Origin: Buttiauxella noackiae ATCC 51607
GTDB taxonomy: Bacteria; Pseudomonadota; Gammaproteobacteria; Enterobacterales; Enterobacteriaceae
Length of the DNA stretch: 53,206 nucleotides
Reading direction: 5' to 3'
Assembly (NCBI RefSeq): GCF_001654865.1
Contig: NZ_LXEO01000021.1
Span: forward strand, 1-53,206
Shown: positions 46,061 through 53,206 of the stretch, piece by piece
Layout: every line of letters starts with the position of its first letter
Numbering within the stretch: position 1 is the first letter of the stretch
Translations under genes and position numbers: made by a program
Notes under the pieces: model-generated
Told to the model about the DNA's origin: nothing
Databases searched by the model: none
Seen by the model: the letters and a program-made list of their open reading frames with translations, nothing else

Positions 46061-46094
46061 AGCCCCCGGAAGATTTCTTCCGGGGGCTTTTTTT
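46061..46094 (+). terminator. His operon attenuator
   Basis: AGCCCCCGGAAG-ATTT-CTTCCGGGGGCT is a perfect 12-bp stem followed by a long T run, 36 bp before hisG. The upstream sequence ATCTTCCAGTGGTGCATGAA can form the competing structures of the known attenuation mechanism. Confidence 0.95.
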
Positions 46095-46130
46095 TGGACG
46101 TCAGACAAGAATTTATTAGAGGGATTACTC

Positions 46131-47030
46131 ATGTTAGACAACACACGTTTACGCATAGCTATTCAAAAATCAGGCCGTTTAAGCGATGACTCACGCGAGT
46201 TGCTCGCTCGCTGTGGCATAAAAATCAACCTGCACACACAGCGCCTGATTGCGCTGGCAGAAAATATGCCAATCGATATTTTGCGTGTACGTGATGACGA
46301 TATCCCAGGCCTGATTATGGATGGTGTGGTGGATCTGGGCATTATCGGCGAAAACGTGCTGGAAGAAGAGTTGCTGAACCGCCGCGCTCAGGGCGAAGAC
46401 CCGCGTTACTTCACGCTGCGTCGCCTGGATTTCGGTGGCTGCCGTTTTTCACTGGCGATTAACGTTGATGAACCATGGGATGGCCCGGCAAGTCTAAACA
46501 ATAAGCGCATTGCGACTTCTTATCCTCACATCCTCAAGCGCTATCTTGATAGTAAAGGCGTGCAGTTTAAATCCTGCTTATTAAACGGCTCTGTTGAAGT
46601 AGCTCCGCGTGCGGGCCTGGCTGATGCAATCTGCGACCTGGTTTCCACTGGTGCAACACTTGAAGCTAACGGTCTGCGTGAAGTAGAAGTGATTTATCGC
46701 TCCAAAGCCTGCCTGATTCAACGCGACGGTGAAATGCCTGAAGCAAAACAGCAACTCATCGACAAACTGATGACCCGCATCCAGGGTGTGATTCAGGCGC
46801 GTGAGTCCAAATACATCATGCTGCATGCACCAAGCGAGCGCCTGGACGAAATTATTTCTCTGCTGCCTGGCGCTGAACGCCCAACCATTCTGCCACTGGC
46901 AGGCGATCAACAGCGTGTGGCGATGCACATGGTGAGCAGCGAAACACTGTTCTGGGAAACCATGGAAAAACTAAAAGCGCTGGGTGCCAGTTCGATTCTG
47001 GTGTTACCAATTGAGAAGATGATGGAGTAA
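46131..47030 (+). CDS. hisG: ATP phosphoribosyltransferase HisG
   Basis: First step of histidine synthesis: joins ATP and PRPP. 299 aa, the long hexameric form with its own C-terminal regulatory domain that binds histidine for feedback inhibition. [20 protein letters not shown] at the start, [16 protein letters not shown], and [18 protein letters not shown], which holds the PRPP loop. ATG after AGAGGGATTACTC. Four bp separate it from hisD. Confidence 0.97.
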   Translation: MLDNTRLRIAIQKSGRLSDDSRELLARCGIKINLHTQRLIALAENMPIDILRVRDDDIPGLIMDGVVDLGIIGENVLEEELLNRRAQGEDPRYFTLRRLDFGGCRFSLAINVDEPWDGPASLNNKRIATSYPHILKRYLDSKGVQFKSCLLNGSVEVAPRAGLADAICDLVSTGATLEANGLREVEVIYRSKACLIQRDGEMPEAKQQLIDKLMTRIQGVIQARESKYIMLHAPSERLDEIISLLPGAERPTILPLAGDQQRVAMHMVSSETLFWETMEKLKALGASSILVLPIEKMME

Positions 47031-47034
47031 CACC

Positions 47035-52569
<5,535 letters not shown>

Positions 52570-52576
<7 letters not shown>

Positions 52577-53181
52577 CGACAGAACAACAAGCTCAACTGG
52601 ACTGGGAAAAAACCGACGGCCTGATGCCGGTCATCGTTCAACACGCGAAATCAGGTGAAGTGTTGATGCTGGGATACATGAATCCTGAAGCTCTGGCACA
52701 AACCATCGATAGTGGGAAAGTCACTTTCTTCTCACGCACTAAACAGCGCTTGTGGACCAAAGGCGAAAGTTCCGGCAACTTCCTGAACGTGGTAAACATT
52801 GCGCCAGATTGCGACAATGACACCTTACTGGTGCTGGCAAACCCAATTGGCCCAACCTGCCATTTAGGCACATCAAGTTGCTTCGGTGAAACGCATCACG
52901 ACTGGCATTTCCTGTATCAACTTGAGCAACTGCTGGCGTCACGGAAAACTGCCGATCCGGAGAGCTCGTATACTGCGAAGTTGTATGCAAGCGGAACCAA
53001 GCGTATCGCGCAAAAAGTGGGTGAAGAAGGTGTGGAAACCGCTTTGGCTGCGACGGTTAACGACCGTTTTGAACTGAAGAATGAAGCGTCGGATTTGGTG
53101 TATCACTTACTGGTGTTGCTGCAGGATCAGGATTTGGATCTGAGCGCGGTGATAGAGAATCTGCGCGCTCGACATAAGTGA
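52570..53181 (+). CDS. hisI: Bifunctional phosphoribosyl-AMP cyclohydrolase / phosphoribosyl-ATP pyrophosphatase HisI (HisIE)
   Basis: Carries out the second and third steps of the pathway. 203 aa. The N-terminal cyclohydrolase has [40 protein letters not shown] and [12 protein letters not shown] with zinc cysteines. The C-terminal pyrophosphatase (from about residue 115) has [20 protein letters not shown] and [20 protein letters not shown]. The start is GTG at 52570. Last gene of the operon; no terminator is visible in the 25 bases left. Confidence 0.97.
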
Positions 53182-53206
53182 TATGGAGTGACTAGTCCTG
53201 ATATAA

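Overview
The window is chromosomal DNA from a member of the Enterobacteriaceae. The evidence is the E. coli/Salmonella-like gene order dacD-sbcB-plaP-yeeY-yeeZ-hisLGDCBHAFI and cbiA..cobT next to pduX-yeeX-yeeA-sbmC, together with very close protein similarity to those families, REP elements and a LexA-type site. The genus cannot be fixed from sequence reading alone; a Salmonella/Citrobacter/Buttiauxella/Kluyvera-like genome would fit.

Left part (1-12 kb) is accessory and mosaic. It carries single genes for small-molecule or stress functions: a Gfo/Idh/MocA dehydrogenase, an RluA-type pseudouridine synthase, a GNAT acetyltransferase, a VOC protein, a PEP-mutase-family protein overlapping an Ada-type alkylation repair regulator, a hypothetical protein beside a decayed IS110/IS1111-type transposase end, a broken GNAT gene, a SnoaL-like protein, FosA fosfomycin thiol transferase, a cupin and a type A chloramphenicol acetyltransferase. 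It ends with a two-gene unit pairing a secreted, cysteine-free oxidoreductase-fold protein with a membrane GGDEF/EAL protein.

At 12-17.5 kb are cueP under a CueR-type promoter, a four-gene unit (NMT1/THI5-type ABC importer plus a nucleoside deaminase) with paired operator-like dyads upstream, divergent acuI, and a 530-bp gene-free, highly self-complementary element between the convergent ends of acuI and cobT.

At 17.5-34.5 kb lies a complete 20-gene anaerobic cobalamin operon on the minus strand, cbiABCDETFGHJKLMNQOP-cobUST, under a cobalamin riboswitch. Nearly all junctions overlap or abut, except where REP elements sit between genes. pduX (L-threonine kinase, feeding the aminopropanol linker) lies divergently upstream with no pdu operon, pocR or pduF between them.

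At 34.7-46 kb are conserved core genes: tmaR/yeeX, yeeA, sbmC (LexA-type site), dacD (TTG start), sbcB, plaP, a GABA-type aminotransferase apparently inserted between plaP and yeeY, yeeY and yeeZ. From 45.9 kb to the right edge is the whole histidine operon, with promoter, hisL leader peptide (six consecutive His codons), attenuator and hisGDCBHAFI.
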